Shown one piece after another: positions 63,467 to 64,000 of a DNA stretch of 64,000 bases (position 1 is its first letter; every line of letters starts with the position of its first letter). Under the pieces are notes generated by a model. It did not search any database. It saw nothing but the letters and a program-made list of their open reading frames with translations, and was not told where the DNA came from. Source of the stretch: Janthinobacterium sp. 64. GTDB lineage: Bacteria; Pseudomonadota; Gammaproteobacteria; Burkholderiales; Burkholderiaceae_D. The position numbers and the translations under genes were made by a program. Where the stretch lies: contig NZ_PHUG01000001.1 in NCBI RefSeq assembly GCF_002813325.1, forward strand, positions 3,534,001-3,598,000, in the 5' to 3' direction.

Positions 63467-64000
63467 TTAATCTTCCAGCGGGGCGAAAATCTGCTGCAAG
63501 TCTTCCTGCGTGAGCGCCATCTTCTGCGCTTCGCCTTCGGCCAGGATCGATTGCGCCAGCTCCGATTTCTTTTGCTGCAGCAACTGGATTTTTTCTTCCA
63601 GGGTGCCCTTCGCAATCAATTTGTAGACGAACACGGGCTTGTCCTGGCCGATGCGCCAGGCGCGGTCCGTAGCCTGGTTTTCCGCCGCCGGATTCCACCA
63701 CGGATCGTAATGGATGACCGTGTCGGCCGCCGTCAGGTTCAGGCCCACGCCGCCCGCTTTCAGGCTGATCAGGAAAATCGGCACGGCGCCCTGCTGGAAG
63801 GCCGCCACTTGCGCGCCCCGGTCCTTCGTTTCGCCCGTCAGCAAGGCGTAGGGAATGTCGCGCGATTCGAGTTCTTCCTCGATCAATTCCAGCATGCTGG
63901 TAAATTGCGAGAAGACGAGGATCTTGCGCCCTTCGTCGAGCAAGTCTTCCACCATCTGCATCAGGTCGAGCAGCTTGGCCGAACCGGCCGACTGCTTCTT
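63467..64000 (-). CDS. SNF2-family helicase, C-terminal fragment (partial)
   Basis: Only the last 177 codons are in the window; the gene continues past the right edge. The Snf2 C-terminal helicase domain is visible: [59 protein letters not shown] and the end [14 protein letters not shown]. Adjacency (49 bases) to the two-component genes may reflect co-transcription. It is distinct from the full-length SNF2 gene at 29068-33237. Confidence 0.88.
   Translation of the reverse strand, partial: KKQSAGSAKLLDLMQMVEDLLDEGRKILVFSQFTSMLELIEEELESRDIPYALLTGETKDRGAQVAAFQQGAVPIFLISLKAGGVGLNLTAADTVIHYDPWWNPAAENQATDRAWRIGQDKPVFVYKLIAKGTLEEKIQLLQQKKSELAQSILAEGEAQKMALTQEDLQQIFAPLED

Overview
The window is chromosomal DNA of a GC-rich betaproteobacterium, most likely a member of the Oxalobacteraceae (Janthinobacterium/Massilia-like). 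This is inferred from protein style and gene order: an mla, ABC-2 exporter, bolA, murA, his, tat gene train with gltB and gltD upstream of it, together with argP, priA, hemE and DUF4404/VF530 genes. No rRNA, tRNA, phage or CRISPR array was seen. Most genes lie on the minus strand.

Left part (1-25000): a sugar ABC importer cut by the left edge, with a perfect LacI-type operator; an EamA exporter preceded by two MarR/MhqR-like palindromes; a four-gene operon of zinc-ribbon and membrane proteins of unknown function (3147-7234); a YgiQ radical SAM protein; a DUF4404/VF530 pair; two tandem M3 oligopeptidases; slyX; a HigBA-like toxin-antitoxin pair; a Rep-type helicase; an SRPBCC protein; a degenerate HD-GYP protein; a pyridine nucleotide-disulfide oxidoreductase divergent from argP; and priA.

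Middle (25000-36400): an 840-base AT-rich gap between priA and hemE carries about eight DnaA-box-like 9-mers and no credible gene, and is a candidate replication origin or DnaA-binding cluster. Then come hemE and a plus-strand block: an S9 peptidase translationally coupled to a 1389-residue SNF2 helicase, a PH-like membrane protein, a DUF885 metalloprotease and a small coiled-coil membrane protein.

Right part (36400-64000): about 24 kb of minus-strand genes runs gltB, gltD, mlaFEDACB (lipid transport), a YadGH-like exporter, bolA, murA, the histidine pathway (hisG, hisD, a DNA methyltransferase, hisC, B, H, A, F, I, E), hinT and tatABC. Many of these genes overlap by ATGA. The right end has a RAYT-type transposase with crossed inverted repeats, a two-component system, and the C-terminal end of a second SNF2 helicase.

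The best candidates for undescribed biology are the zinc-ribbon operon, the DnaA-box cluster beside hemE, the methyltransferase with a histone-H1-like tail embedded in the his operon, and the paired MarR-like operators in front of the EamA gene.
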